64,000 bases of DNA, from contig OZ253455.1 in the NCBI GenBank assembly GCA_965261195.1, positions 1,550,001 to 1,614,000 on the forward strand. The letters run 5' to 3'. Position numbers and translations under genes: made by a program. This DNA is from Bin87 sp965261195. Lineage in GTDB: Bacteria > Chloroflexota > Dehalococcoidia > Lucifugimonadales > UBA3495. Under the pieces are notes generated by a model. The model was not told the origin of the DNA, searched no databases, and was given only the letters and a program-made list of their open reading frames with translations. This document shows positions 9,521 to 17,726 of the stretch, one piece after another. Each line of letters begins with the position of its first letter. Within the stretch, counting starts at the first letter, position 1.

Positions 9521-10576
9521 ATGACTACTATTACCGAAGTTCCGATGATGCCGCCACCGGGCGAGACGCGGGTGATTCAGACCCGCGAGGCCATCAACGA
9601 GGCGTTGATTCAGGAGATGCGCCGCGATGAGACTGTCATCATTATGGGGGAAGAGATTGCCGGCGGCGCCGGGCGTGAGCACCTGGGCATCGTTGATGCC
9701 TGGGGCGGCGCTTTCCGCACCACCCGTGGGTTGATTCAGGAGTTTGGCAACGAGCGGGTGCTGGACACGCCCCTGTCGGAAGCTGCCTTCGTGGGTACGG
9801 CGATTGGCGCAGCGTCCACCGGGATGCGTGCGGTGGCCGAGTTGATGTTCGTGGACTTCATCGGAGTCTGCATGGACCAGCTGCTGAACAACGCCGCCAA
9901 GATGCGCTATATGTTCGGCGGACAGGTTAAGGTGCCGTTTACCATGCTGACCCGCATCGGGGCCGGTTTCGGCAGCGCGGCGCAACACTCCGAGTCGTTC
10001 TACTCGCTGTTCGCCCACATCCCCGGTCTGAAAGGGGTTTGCCCTTCAGACGCCTACACCGCCAAGGGACTGCTGATTTCAGCCATCCGCGATGACGACC
10101 CGGTTATCTTCTTTGAGCACAAGGGTCTGTACGGCGATACCTGCCCGGTGCCGGAGGAGATGTACGCCATCCCGCTGGGCAAGGCGCGCACGGTGCGGCC
10201 CGGCGCCGACATTACATTGGTGGGTATCAGCAAGATGACCTGGGTGGCGGTGGAGGCTGCCGAAGAACTGGCGAAAGAGGGCATCAACGCCGAAGTGATT
10301 GACCTGCTGAGCGTTTCACCCATCGACTACGACCACATACTGGACTCGGTGCGACGCACCCACCGGCTGGTGGTCGTGGACGAGGACACGCCGGTGTGCA
10401 GCATTTCGTCGGACATCTGCGCCCGCGTCGCCGAGGAAGTGTTTGACTACCTGGACGCCCCGCCGTCGCGCGTTACGCCGCCGCACACCCCGGTACCCTA
10501 CAGCCGCCCGCTGGAGCAGGCCTATCTGCCCAACGCTCAGCGCGTTATCAATGTGGTACGGAATTTGATGGGGTAG
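9521..10576 (+). CDS. 2-oxoacid (pyruvate/acetoin-type) dehydrogenase E1 component, beta subunit
   Basis: A 351-residue protein with a transketolase-like pyrimidine-binding domain (GEEIAGGAGREHLG, RVLDTPLSEAAFVGTAIGAA, FGGQVKVPFTMLTRIGAG) and a C-terminal transketolase domain (DITLVGISKMTWVAVEAAEEL, EVIDLLSVSPID). It is full length for PdhB/AcoB. A GGGAGG site lies about 9 bases before ATG 9521. It pairs with the alpha subunit at 7819-8829 to form an alpha2beta2 E1, despite the two intervening genes. No lipoyl acyltransferase follows: downstream are repeats and an NHL-protein gene. Confidence 0.92.
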   Translation: MTTITEVPMMPPPGETRVIQTREAINEALIQEMRRDETVIIMGEEIAGGAGREHLGIVDAWGGAFRTTRGLIQEFGNERVLDTPLSEAAFVGTAIGAASTGMRAVAELMFVDFIGVCMDQLLNNAAKMRYMFGGQVKVPFTMLTRIGAGFGSAAQHSESFYSLFAHIPGLKGVCPSDAYTAKGLLISAIRDDDPVIFFEHKGLYGDTCPVPEEMYAIPLGKARTVRPGADITLVGISKMTWVAVEAAEELAKEGINAEVIDLLSVSPIDYDHILDSVRRTHRLVVVDEDTPVCSISSDICARVAEEVFDYLDAPPSRVTPPHTPVPYSRPLEQAYLPNAQRVINVVRNLMG

Positions 10577-10626
10577 GCGTCCCTCACCAGGTAGGGATCC
10601 GTCACCAGGTAGGCGTCTCTCATCAG
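10573..10626 (+). repeat. Three tandem imperfect 18-bp repeats after the E1-beta gene
   Basis: The unit GTAGGCGTCCCTCACCAG is repeated three times with a few changes, beginning in the last codons and stop of the E1-beta gene. It precedes a palindromic intergenic repeat. Confidence 0.75.
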
Positions 10627-10649
10627 GGGTAGAAAAAACTAGCGATTCC

Positions 10650-10686
10650 ACCCTCACCCTAGCCCTCTCCCGTCAAGGGAGAGGGG
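10650..10686. repeat. Dispersed palindromic intergenic repeat, copy 1
   Basis: A CCCTCACCCTAGCCCTCTCC arm followed by the self-complementary CCCTCTCCCGTCAAGGGAGAGGG. Related copies lie at 11605, 56238 and 57821. It can form a stable hairpin between the E1-beta and NHL genes and may act as a terminator or mRNA stabiliser. Confidence 0.75.
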
Positions 10687-10706
10687 ATATATCAGGAGGC
10701 AAAACC

Positions 10707-11591
10707 ATGACCACAGTTGGAACCGGAAAGCATACTTATACGCTTACGTCAGATTGGGCCAAGATGCCCGCGGCCCACCCGATGGGAGCGGTGAGCGCGC
10801 TGGCCAGCGATTCAGCCGGCGACATCTACGCGTTCCATCGCGCCGACCCGCCAGTCGCAATTTTTGACCGCAGCGATGGCTCGTTCAAGAGCGGCTGGGG
10901 CAATGGGTCGTTCGTCTACGCCCACGGGTTTTACATCGAGGGTGACATCGTTTACCTGACCGACCGGGATACGTCGGTCTGCATCATGTACACGCTGGAC
11001 GGCAAGCCGATTCAGATGCTGGGTCGGTACATGGTTCACTCGGACACGGGCGCCCAGGTCGCCGGAGAACTGGTGCCGCGCGCGGCCGGCCCGTTCAACT
11101 ACCCGGCCGAAATGGTGCCCTCGCCCAGCGGCGACTTGTTTGTCGCTGATGGCTACCGCAACGCCCGGGTGCATCGCTTTGATAACGACGGCAACCTGAA
11201 GTTCTCTTGGGGCAAGCCCGGCAAGGACGGCCCTTACGAATTCCACCTGCCGCATAGCCTGCTGGTGACCACGGACGACACGGTGTACGTGTGCGACCGC
11301 GAGAACAGCCGCATTCAGGTGTTCGACACGATGGGCAATTTCAAGACCATGTGGACTGACTCCTGCCGCCCTACCGACATTGCCGAAACGCCGGAGGGTG
11401 ATTTTGTGGTCAGCGAGTTGCCGCCGCTGGATGGTTCGCATCCGCCGCGGGTGAGCATTTACGACCGGGACGGCAACGTGCTGGCCAGGTGGGACAGCCG
11501 CTCGGCCCACGGCATCTGGTGCGACGCCCACGGCGACGTGTTCCTGGCGCTAACCGGGGACAAGGCCGTGGACAAATACGGCCGCAGCTAG
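10707..11591 (+). CDS. NHL-repeat beta-propeller protein
   Basis: A 294-residue protein made of repeats such as GDIYAFHRADPPVAIFD, GDLFVADGYRNARVHRFD and DTVYVCDRENSRIQVFD, typical of NHL propellers including the peptidyl-glycine alpha-amidating lyase-like group. No signal peptide is seen. An AGGAGG-like site (ATCAGGAGGC) precedes ATG 10707. Palindromic repeats flank it on both sides, so it is probably its own transcript. The ligand or catalytic role cannot be deduced. Confidence 0.85.
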   Translation: MTTVGTGKHTYTLTSDWAKMPAAHPMGAVSALASDSAGDIYAFHRADPPVAIFDRSDGSFKSGWGNGSFVYAHGFYIEGDIVYLTDRDTSVCIMYTLDGKPIQMLGRYMVHSDTGAQVAGELVPRAAGPFNYPAEMVPSPSGDLFVADGYRNARVHRFDNDGNLKFSWGKPGKDGPYEFHLPHSLLVTTDDTVYVCDRENSRIQVFDTMGNFKTMWTDSCRPTDIAETPEGDFVVSELPPLDGSHPPRVSIYDRDGNVLARWDSRSAHGIWCDAHGDVFLALTGDKAVDKYGRS

Positions 11592-11604
11592 GGGAAGAGT
11601 ACGG

Positions 11605-11639
11605 CCCTCACCCCAACCCCTCTCCCGGTGGGAGAGGGG
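11605..11639. repeat. Dispersed palindromic intergenic repeat, copy 2
   Basis: CCCTCACCCCAACCCCTCTC followed by CCGGTGGGAGAGGGG, forming the same hairpin type as the copy at 10650. It directly follows the NHL gene and could terminate transcription. Confidence 0.75.
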
Positions 11640-11750
11640 CTTCTTAATGGCTGCCCTGAGGGCGGGTCATTTGCTCCATCTGAGCCTGTCCCAGAAAGGC
11701 ACTTAAGGGATCGGGATTGGTACAGCTGAGGCGGGTTCGCCGGTTGGACC

Positions 11751-11849
11751 GACCCAATACACTCCCGTCGACTCCATAACCACAGTCTCCACCCGGCATT
11801 CCATCAGCCAGCCGGTACAGTTCGGTCGTATATGCGGCAAACGTCCGTA
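11751..11849 (-). pseudogene. IS110-family transposase fragment
   Basis: The reverse strand encodes CRVETVVMESTGVYWVG, the hallmark end of the IS110 DEDD/RuvC-like N-terminal domain (usually VAMESTGVYW.P). Sequence on either side is unrelated to IS110, so only about 33 residues of a transposase remain. Confidence 0.65.
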
Positions 11850-11862
11850 CCGGCTGCTCAGA

Positions 11863-11902
11863 AGGCCGAATAGTCGGCCTATCCTCGCAATTCTGAACAG
11901 TT
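11863..11902 (+). repeat. Truncated end of the 113-bp IS66-like miniature element
   Basis: About 40 bases (AGGCCGAATAGTCGGC.. to ..CTGAACAGTT) match the right end of the complete miniature element at 19223-19335. The left half and terminal GTAA are missing, so this is a fragment. Confidence 0.6.
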
Positions 11903-12007
11903 CCTGCTCCCCGTGCTGTAGCGAAGCCGTTCCGTGTTGCCCATAATCTATTGAGTGTGGGGCCACTAGACGGGGCTCACCAAGCGCATTTTTCCGGAGG
12001 TTGGTAC

Positions 12008-12017
12008 ATGGTTGTTA
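12008..12017 (+). pseudogene. First codons of the response-regulator gene, separated by IS insertion
   Basis: ATGGTTGTTA follows a GGAGG site at about 11994-11999. If the IS at 12018-12824 and one copy of its TA target are removed, this joins the downstream frame exactly, giving MVVSQKVRVVLVVDDEP, a classic receiver-domain N-terminus. This is therefore the original start of the gene at 12811-13218. Confidence 0.7.
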
Positions 12018-12032
12018 GGTTCTGTTGACATT

Positions 12033-12793
12033 TCACCGTAGCCAGATGAGAGCGGCGGTGAAGTGCAGGAAGCCCAGGTATCTGGTGTCCAGCTTCTCAA
12101 ACCGGGAGAAGATCCGGCGATAGTGCTTGATCTTGTTGATGAAGCATTCCACCAGATGACGCTCCCGGTACAGATGCCGGTCATAGTCGGCGGGTGCCTT
12201 GCGGTTCGAGCGGGGCGGAATGACCGGCATCATACCCAGTTCCAGGATGTGCTGGCGAAACTCCTGGGCATCGTACCCTTTGTCGGCCAGTACGTGCTCG
12301 CCAGCATAACCGGCGATCAACTCCTCCGCCTGGGTGATGTCGTGCTGTTGCCCCCCGGTCAGTATGAATCGCAAGGGGTTGCCCAAGCCGTCTACGCTCA
12401 CGTGAATCTTGGTGCTGAACCCGCCGCGGCTCCGGCCCAGGGCCTGGGCCGCCTGGCCACCCTTTTTGGGGGAGCTCCCGCCGCGCAAGGGTGCGCCCGG
12501 ACCACCGTGCTGTCGATGATCAGGTATTCCAGATCCGCGTCGTCGCAGAAATGTTGATGCATTTGGGCCCAGACGCCTTGGTCAGTCCAACGGGCGAATC
12601 GTTTATAGACGCTGTTCCAGTTCCCGTATTCGGCTGGCAGCAGTCGCCATTGGGCCCCAGAGCGGTTAATCCATAAGACGGCCTCGACAAAACGCCGGCA
12701 ATCCGCTTCCTGGCCAACGTACACGCCAGTGCAACCACGCAAGAAATCGAGCATCCTGGCCCACTGTTCTGGTGATAATCTGATGTTTGACAT
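12033..12793 (-). CDS. IS5-family transposase made by -1 frameshift (OrfA-OrfB)
   Basis: OrfA runs from ATG 12793 (MSNIRLSPEQWARMLDF) to 12398 and contains FVEAVLWINRSGAQWRLLP and the first catalytic Asp in LIIDSTVVRAH. OrfB overlaps from 12488 and ends at 12033, carrying ADKGYDAQEFR and the Glu region CFINKIKHYRRIFSRFEK. Joined by -1 slippage at a C_CCA_AAA heptamer, they give a full-length IS5/IS427-type DDE enzyme of about 250 residues. Two copies with identical translations suggest recent activity. Confidence 0.88.
12464..12470 (-). promoter_or_regulatory. Programmed -1 ribosomal frameshift heptamer
   Basis: In transposase sense the zero-frame codons CCC CCA AAA AGG contain C_CCA_AAA, a canonical X_XXY_YYZ slippery heptamer. 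Slipping back one base enters the OrfB frame (CCC AAA AAG GGT). The same site recurs in the second copy at 51885-51891. Confidence 0.75.
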
Positions 12794-12810
12794 ACAGCCA
12801 TTATAATGAA

Positions 12811-13218
12811 ATGTCAACAGAACCTAGTCAGAAGGTTCGTGTGGTCTTGGTCGTTGATGACGAGCCCGACGTGGAGCCGATGTTCCGCCAGCGTATGCGG
12901 CGCGAGATTCGCGCCGGTCAGTACGAGTTCCTGTTCGCCAGTTCGGGGCTGAACGCGCTTGCGGTCCTGTCGGACCGGACCGACATCGAGCTGGTGATCA
13001 CCGACCTCAATATGCCGGACATGGATGGCCTGGAGCTTCTGGCGGCCATGGAAGACTCGTTCCCAGGTCTGCCCTCCATGGTGGTGTCTGCCTACGGGGA
13101 CCCGGACCGTATGGCCCGGGCGTCGGAGCGCGGGGCCGGCGCCTTCGTAGTGAAGCCGGTTGATTTCCCGGCGTTTCGTGAGCTGCTGTCCAGCTCGCTC
13201 GCCTCGGCTGGCTCCTGA
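12811..13218 (+). CDS. Response-regulator receiver protein, start codon now supplied by the IS end
   Basis: A single CheY-like receiver domain with the acidic pair in VVLVVDDEPD, the phospho-acceptor Asp in LVITDLNMPDMDG, the conserved Ser in MVVSAYG and the Lys in FVVKPVD. No output domain. The IS inserted after the third codon, yet its inverted repeat carries an in-frame ATG at 12811 (ATGTCAACAGAACCTAGTCAG), so the receiver can still be read with five IS-derived residues. Whether it is expressed depends on transcription leaving the IS. No histidine kinase is adjacent. Confidence 0.8.
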   Translation: MSTEPSQKVRVVLVVDDEPDVEPMFRQRMRREIRAGQYEFLFASSGLNALAVLSDRTDIELVITDLNMPDMDGLELLAAMEDSFPGLPSMVVSAYGDPDRMARASERGAGAFVVKPVDFPAFRELLSSSLASAGS

Positions 13219-13622
13219 TCGTTCTGCTCGGTCAGCCGGACCGCTATTGGCCGGTATGACTGATGATGCCGAGGGTGCGGGTGGCGGCACGCGGCACTCG
13301 CCGCCGGACTGGTTGTTCCGGCTTTCTAATCCAGGATGCTAACCAGGACTGCCGCTCCCGGTATGATTCTGATGAGTTGCGAGCCGAACGGCTCCGTGGG
13401 TATGTCCATCGAAAGCATAGTGCAGTTGGCCTAGCGCACCGCGCAGAGTAACCCGGAAGTCCGCAGCATGAGTTGCCGGGTCCGCAGCCATTGCTGCGAC
13501 GACGAGATTGCCACGCTACGCTCGCAATGACAAAGGTGGGTAGGCATGAGGCCTTCGCATAGATTGCCAACGCACTGTAGCGGTAAAAGAGCTGACCCAA
13601 TTTAGCAAGCTCCGCATTCCTG
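13219..13622. other. Intergenic region with a copy of a TTGCGAG-type repeat
   Basis: About 400 bases without a convincing gene. Near 13495-13535 lies GACGAGATTGCCACGCTACG followed by CTCGCAATGAC, an imperfect palindrome of the kind often dispersed in bacterial intergenic regions. The region is otherwise featureless. Confidence 0.45.
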
Positions 13623-13947
13623 ATGGAGAATCCAGCCCGATGCCCGGTTAAGTGTTACGACCGGATGTTGCGTCGGTACGCGGGATGCCTGGCGGACACC
13701 GACACCCCGCTGCATTGGCTGACCGTGTCCAGGCGGTGGTCCAAACCGAGCGCAAGCCTGTGGGTAACTGCTCAGGGTTGAGGGTACCTACAGGCTATCC
13801 AGCCTCTTGCTGAGGGGCAACCAAGCACGAATTTCCTCTGCAAACCCATTCCGTCCCCTCAAACGTGAACAGTTACGCCTGTGGATGATGCTTGACGTCA
13901 GCCGTCACATATTCTTACACTGGCTGTGCAATGATCCAAGGTTGTAG
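13623..13947 (+). pseudogene. Small hypothetical gene interrupted by the 113-bp miniature element
   Basis: From ATG 13623 (MENPARCPVKCYDRMLRRY) the frame is open to the miniature element at 13764. Removing the element and one 8-bp target copy restores an uninterrupted 67-codon frame ending at TAG 13947 (..SLW then MMLDVSRHIFLHWL). The exact repair supports a real pre-insertion sequence, though not necessarily a functional gene. No family is recognised. Confidence 0.4.
13764..13876 (-). mobile_element. 113-bp IS66-like miniature inverted-repeat element, copy A
   Basis: Ends are GTAACTGCTCA (left) and TGAACAGTTAC (right), with an exact 8-bp duplication GCCTGTGG at 13756-13763 and 13877-13884. 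Terminal GTAA and an 8-bp duplication are IS66-family traits. It matches the element at 19223-19335 in reverse orientation, with the same length. Confidence 0.85.
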
Positions 13948-13962
13948 GGACCGAGTGAACGC

Positions 13963-14100
13963 GGCAATCGTCTGGGAGGCTTGCTCTGCGACCGGGCCGG
14001 ACAGAACTCCAGAAGGATCAATCGTCAGTGGCGCATCCGTTTCAGTTGGCCTGAGGGCCGGGCCGGACCGTCGGACGTTGAGATTGTGGATTATCACTGA
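13963..14100 (+). pseudogene. higB: HigB/RelE-type toxin, C-terminal remnant
   Basis: The frame GNRLGGLLCDRAGQN..INRQWRIRFSWPEG..DVEIVDYH ends at TGA 14100. It matches the C-terminal half of HigB toxins (GNRLEAL.GDRAGQ.SIRIN.QWRICF.W..GPEDVEIVDYH). The N-terminal half is missing or out of frame before 13963. It sits immediately upstream of the higA remnant in the usual toxin-first order. Confidence 0.65.
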
Positions 14101-14116
14101 TGGGGCGCTGGCGACA

Positions 14117-14418
14117 ATGTTGAAACGGGCCGTACATCCTGGGGATGTTTCGCGAGATGAACTGCGAGATGAACTGGAGGAGAGGTAGTATCATAGGCCA
14201 GTTTCGCCAGGCAGATTGACGTGCCGGCCAATCGCATCAGCCAAATTCTGGCCGGCAAGCGTGCGGTGACCGGAGACAGCGCTCTTGGGTTTGGCAATTG
14301 GTTCGGCATGGCTCCGCAGTTCTGGCTAAATTTGCAAACGCAGTACGAGTTGGCGGTCGCGGAGAGGTCGGTGGGAGCAAAGATACGTGCCCTGCCCACT
14401 GCGGCCGGCGGCGAGTAG
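14117..14418 (+). pseudogene. higA: HigA-type antitoxin, frameshifted
   Basis: ATG 14117 gives MLKRAVHPGDVSRDELRDELEE and then a stop. A second frame resumes at about 14200 with ASFARQIDVPANRISQILAG and WFGMAPQFWLNLQTQYELAVAE, the typical HigA HTH and C-terminal block. At least one indel separates the halves, so the antitoxin is broken like its toxin. Confidence 0.7.
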
Positions 14419-14563
14419 AGTGTGGACGAGGCCGCGTTTCGGCGTCCATGATGTGGCAGGACTTCCGACGGCGCGCTGGGCATCGCGTAGGGGAATCGGA
14501 ATAGCGATCGTTATTACCATGGGGTCGGAGTCAGGAAGGCCGGACGGGTCCGGGAGTTGACGG

Positions 14564-17500
14564 ATGATCATACTGCACGGGGGTTGGCAAGACGGGTGTA
14601 TATTGCTGTGGGCGGAGCAATCGCCGGACGAACTGCGCCCGGAAGGAACCGGCGACCCGGCGAGCAATGAGCATCCCTACTGCGTTGGCCAGGCAGAGTT
14701 GGGCAACGTTCTGGCCAGTGCCGTACCCGGTTTCCGCGCGGACTCTGGCGAAGCCGTCTCCGCCACCGCATGGCTGCCCAGCAGAGGCGGCAGCCCGCTC
14801 CCGTCCAGCGCTCTGGTGGCCGACCCGCCCAGATCCAGGGCCAGGCCCAGGCTGATGCCCTGGTCCGTACCGGTATACCGACTGTCCCCGGCGGACGCCA
14901 TCCCGATATTGCAGGCCGGCAAAGGGCATGGGATGTTGACCAACGGCGTCGGCATCGGACGGGACCTGGCCTATTGGAGCCAGGCGGTGCGCTTCGGTGC
15001 GGCGCTGGTGGCTCGGCAGCAGTTCTTGCCGGGGACAATCCACGACGCCGCTGGCGCTCGCGCCGCCTGGGTACCGCTGTTCATCGGAGCCGACGCCGAG
15101 CGACTGGCTCGGTTGAGTCAGCGTATGCCGGCGTCGGCCCGGGCACTGTCGGGACCCGACGCAGATCAACCGCCCGACCAGCCGGCGGCCACCATCCTCA
15201 GGACATTCGTCGCCGCGGTCACGGACCGCCTGGTCAGAAATCCCAACGGCGCTCCGGAGGTGGCTGCACCCAAGGGCCGCCGCAAAGAGCCGGCCTTCGA
15301 CAGCGTACACGACGCCTGGCTGCACGGCCTGAAGTCAGTCGACGGAGCGGTTCACGGCGCTCCGGAGGAACTGGGGCAACTGCGGGCGCAGGTAGGGGAA
15401 TGGCAGCGACCCATTGCACTGACGGCCAGCGCGCCGTTTCGGGTCTGCTTCCGGCTTGAAGAACCGCCGGAGTCGCCCGGCGCTAAACCCGACGTGGCGC
15501 CAACGGAGCGCGATGAGTGGTATCTGCGCTACCTGCTGCAATCCCACGAAGACCGCAGCCTGCTGCTGCCGGCCAGCGCAGTCTGGAAAACCGGCAGCCA
15601 GCGGGTCAGTGAGCTGGAACGGGACGGCTTCAACCCCCGGGAGTTCCTGCTGGCATCCCTGGGTCAGGCCAGCGGCATCTGCGCCGGCGTGGCCGACAGC
15701 CTGCACCGGAAAAGACCCGCCGGCCGGAAGCTGGACGCCGCCATGGCGTACCAGTTCCTGACCGGGGAATCCATCGCATTGGAAGAAGCCGGCTACGGCA
15801 TCATCCTGCCGGCGTGGTGGACGCGCCGGGGAACCAAGACCAAACCCACGATCCGGGCCAACGTGAAGACTCCGCAGATGCAGGGCGGGGGCGGCGTGTC
15901 ATTGGCCACCATGCTGGAATTGAACCTTGAAGTGGCGTTGGGGGACCAGGTCATGACCGCCCAGGAACTGGAGGCGCTGGCCCAGCTGAAAACGCCGTTG
16001 GTGAGACTGAGGGGGCAGTGGGTGGAGCTCAACGCCAGCGAGATCCGGGCGGCGCTGGACTTCTGGAATCGGAAGGAGGAGACCACGCTGCAGGACGTCA
16101 TCCGGCTGGCGGTGGGCGCCGGGGAGACGCCGGGCGGGTTCGACGTGGACGGCGTGGCGGCCAGCGGCTGGGTGGACGACCTGCTGGGGCAGCTCACCGG
16201 ACGGGCCGAGTTCCAGGAACTGGAAACCCCTGATGGCTTCTGCGGGACGCTGCGTCCCTACCAGCAGCGAGGCTATTCCTGGCTGGCGTTCCTGAGGAGC
16301 TGGGGGCTGGGCGCCTGCCTGGCGGACGACATGGGCCTGGGTAAAACCGTCCAGACCCTGGCCGCCATCCAGCAGGATCGCCGGGAAGGCGTCGAGGAAC
16401 CGACGCTGCTGGTCTGCCCGACCTCGGTGCTCAACAACTGGCGCAAGGAGGCCGCCCGGTTCACGCCCGACCTGTCGTTGATGGTGCATCACGGTCCGAG
16501 CCGCCGGCGGGATGCCGAATTCGTTGAGGCGGCTCGGCAGCACGCCATCGTCGTGTCCAGCTACGGGGTGCTGGCGCGGGACGTCCGGTTCATGGCTGAG
16601 GTGCCGTGGCGGGGCATCGTGCTGGACGAAGCCCAGAACATCAAGAACCCGGCCACCCGGCAGGCCAGAGCCGCCCGGTCGCTGGGCGCCGACTACCGGG
16701 TAGCCCTGACCGGCACGCCCGTGGAAAACCATGTGGGCGACCTGTGGTCGGTGATGCAGTTCCTGAACCCGGGCCTGCTGGGAACGGAGGGTGAGTTCAA
16801 GCGCAACTACTTCATACCCATCCAGGCCGAACGGGACGAGGGCGCGGCCCAGCGGCTGCAGCGGGCCACCGGCCCCTTCATCCTGCGGCGGCTCAAAACC
16901 GACCGGTCCATCATCACCGACCTGCCCGATAAGATGGAGACCAAGGAGTTCTGCCCCCTGACCCGCGAGCAGGCCACCCTGTACGAGGCGGTGCTGCGCG
17001 AGGCTGAGCAGGCTTTGGAAGAGGCCGAAGGCATCGGGCGCCAGGGCACGATACTGGGCACGCTGACCAAGTTGAAACAGGTTTGCAACCACCCCCGGCA
17101 ACTGCTGGGGGACAATTCCGCCATCGCGGGGCGGTCGGGCAAACTGGCCCGGCTGCAGGATATGCTGGAGGAAATCATCGCGGTGGGCGACCGCGCCCTG
17201 GTGTTCAGCCAGTTTGCCGAGATGGGCGACATTCTACAGCGGCACATCCAGGACACCTTCGGCAAAGAGGCGCTGTTCCTGCACGGCGGGGTCTCCCGGC
17301 GCCAGCGCGACCGGATGGTGGAGCGGTTCCAGGACACCGGGAACGGGCCGCCGGTGTTCATCCTGTCGCTGCGCGCCGGTGGCACCGGCCTGAACCTGAC
17401 GGCAGCCAACCACGTCTTTCACTACGACCGCTGGTGGAACCCCGCCGTGGAGAACCAGGCCACGGACCGCGCTTTCCGCATCGGCCAGACCAGCAACGTC

Positions 17501-17677
17501 CAGGTGCACAAGTTCATGTGCGCCGGCACCCTGGAGGAGCGGATTGACCTGATGATTGAAGCCAAGCAGGCCAACGCAGAACGGGTGGTAGGGGCTGGCG
17601 AAGGCTGGCTGACCAAGCTGTCCAACGACGAGTTGCGCGACGTCCTGAGCCTGAACTCGGAAGCGGCCGTCGCCTGA
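14564..17677 (+). CDS. SNF2-family DEAD/DEAH-box helicase
   Basis: A 1037-residue protein. The N-terminal 500 residues match the accessory region of bacterial SNF2 helicases (DUF3670-like, FLTGESIALEEAGYGIILPAWW). The SNF2 motor follows: CLADDMGLGKTVQTLA (about residue 587), VLDEAQNIKN (about 686), ALTGTPVENHVGDLWSV, LVFSQFAEM, LSLRAGGTGLNLTAA and ENQATDRAFRIGQ. These proteins are ATP-driven dsDNA translocases in repair or remodelling. It lies 49 bases upstream of a SWIM zinc-finger gene, a common bacterial pairing that suggests a functional complex. Confidence 0.93.
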   Translation: MIILHGGWQDGCILLWAEQSPDELRPEGTGDPASNEHPYCVGQAELGNVLASAVPGFRADSGEAVSATAWLPSRGGSPLPSSALVADPPRSRARPRLMPWSVPVYRLSPADAIPILQAGKGHGMLTNGVGIGRDLAYWSQAVRFGAALVARQQFLPGTIHDAAGARAAWVPLFIGADAERLARLSQRMPASARALSGPDADQPPDQPAATILRTFVAAVTDRLVRNPNGAPEVAAPKGRRKEPAFDSVHDAWLHGLKSVDGAVHGAPEELGQLRAQVGEWQRPIALTASAPFRVCFRLEEPPESPGAKPDVAPTERDEWYLRYLLQSHEDRSLLLPASAVWKTGSQRVSELERDGFNPREFLLASLGQASGICAGVADSLHRKRPAGRKLDAAMAYQFLTGESIALEEAGYGIILPAWWTRRGTKTKPTIRANVKTPQMQGGGGVSLATMLELNLEVALGDQVMTAQELEALAQLKTPLVRLRGQWVELNASEIRAALDFWNRKEETTLQDVIRLAVGAGETPGGFDVDGVAASGWVDDLLGQLTGRAEFQELETPDGFCGTLRPYQQRGYSWLAFLRSWGLGACLADDMGLGKTVQTLAAIQQDRREGVEEPTLLVCPTSVLNNWRKEAARFTPDLSLMVHHGPSRRRDAEFVEAARQHAIVVSSYGVLARDVRFMAEVPWRGIVLDEAQNIKNPATRQARAARSLGADYRVALTGTPVENHVGDLWSVMQFLNPGLLGTEGEFKRNYFIPIQAERDEGAAQRLQRATGPFILRRLKTDRSIITDLPDKMETKEFCPLTREQATLYEAVLREAEQALEEAEGIGRQGTILGTLTKLKQVCNHPRQLLGDNSAIAGRSGKLARLQDMLEEIIAVGDRALVFSQFAEMGDILQRHIQDTFGKEALFLHGGVSRRQRDRMVERFQDTGNGPPVFILSLRAGGTGLNLTAANHVFHYDRWWNPAVENQATDRAFRIGQTSNVQVHKFMCAGTLEERIDLMIEAKQANAERVVGAGEGWLTKLSNDELRDVLSLNSEAAVA

Positions 17678-17726
17678 AACCAGTGGAGAGAAACACCTTA
17701 GCCCGCGCAATGCAGGACTGAACGCC

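Larger units (their letters stand above)
12018..12824 (-). mobile_element. IS5-type (IS427-like) element, copy 1
   Basis: An 807-bp element with perfect ends GGTTCTGTTGACATTTCA and its complement, flanked by TA dinucleotides (12016-12017 and 12825-12826). A copy with identical predicted proteins and ends lies at 51439-52245 in the same orientation. It carries one transposase gene in two frames. This copy is inserted after codon 3 of a response-regulator gene. Confidence 0.9.

Noticed and set aside
10573..10626. Three 18-bp repeats considered as iterons of an origin.
   Set aside because: They overlap a gene end, are imperfect and have no AT-rich region or replication gene beside them.
11590..11700. 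Possible small RNA after the NHL gene.
   Set aside because: The only structure is the dispersed palindromic repeat seen at three other places in the window.
12787..12810. Longer start for the response regulator inside the IS (ATGACATACAGCC).
   Set aside because: Adds only IS sequence antisense to the transposase start; ATG 12811 is closer, but neither is native. The original start is 12008.
13915..14097. Leftward 60-codon open frame beginning MIIHNLNVRRSG.
   Set aside because: It is antisense to the HigB remnant, whose sense frame gives a clear family match; no ribosome site or domain supports the reverse reading.
15899..17101. Leftward 400-codon open frame inside the SNF2 gene.
   Set aside because: Antisense shadow; no motifs, while the plus strand carries all SNF2 helicase motifs.
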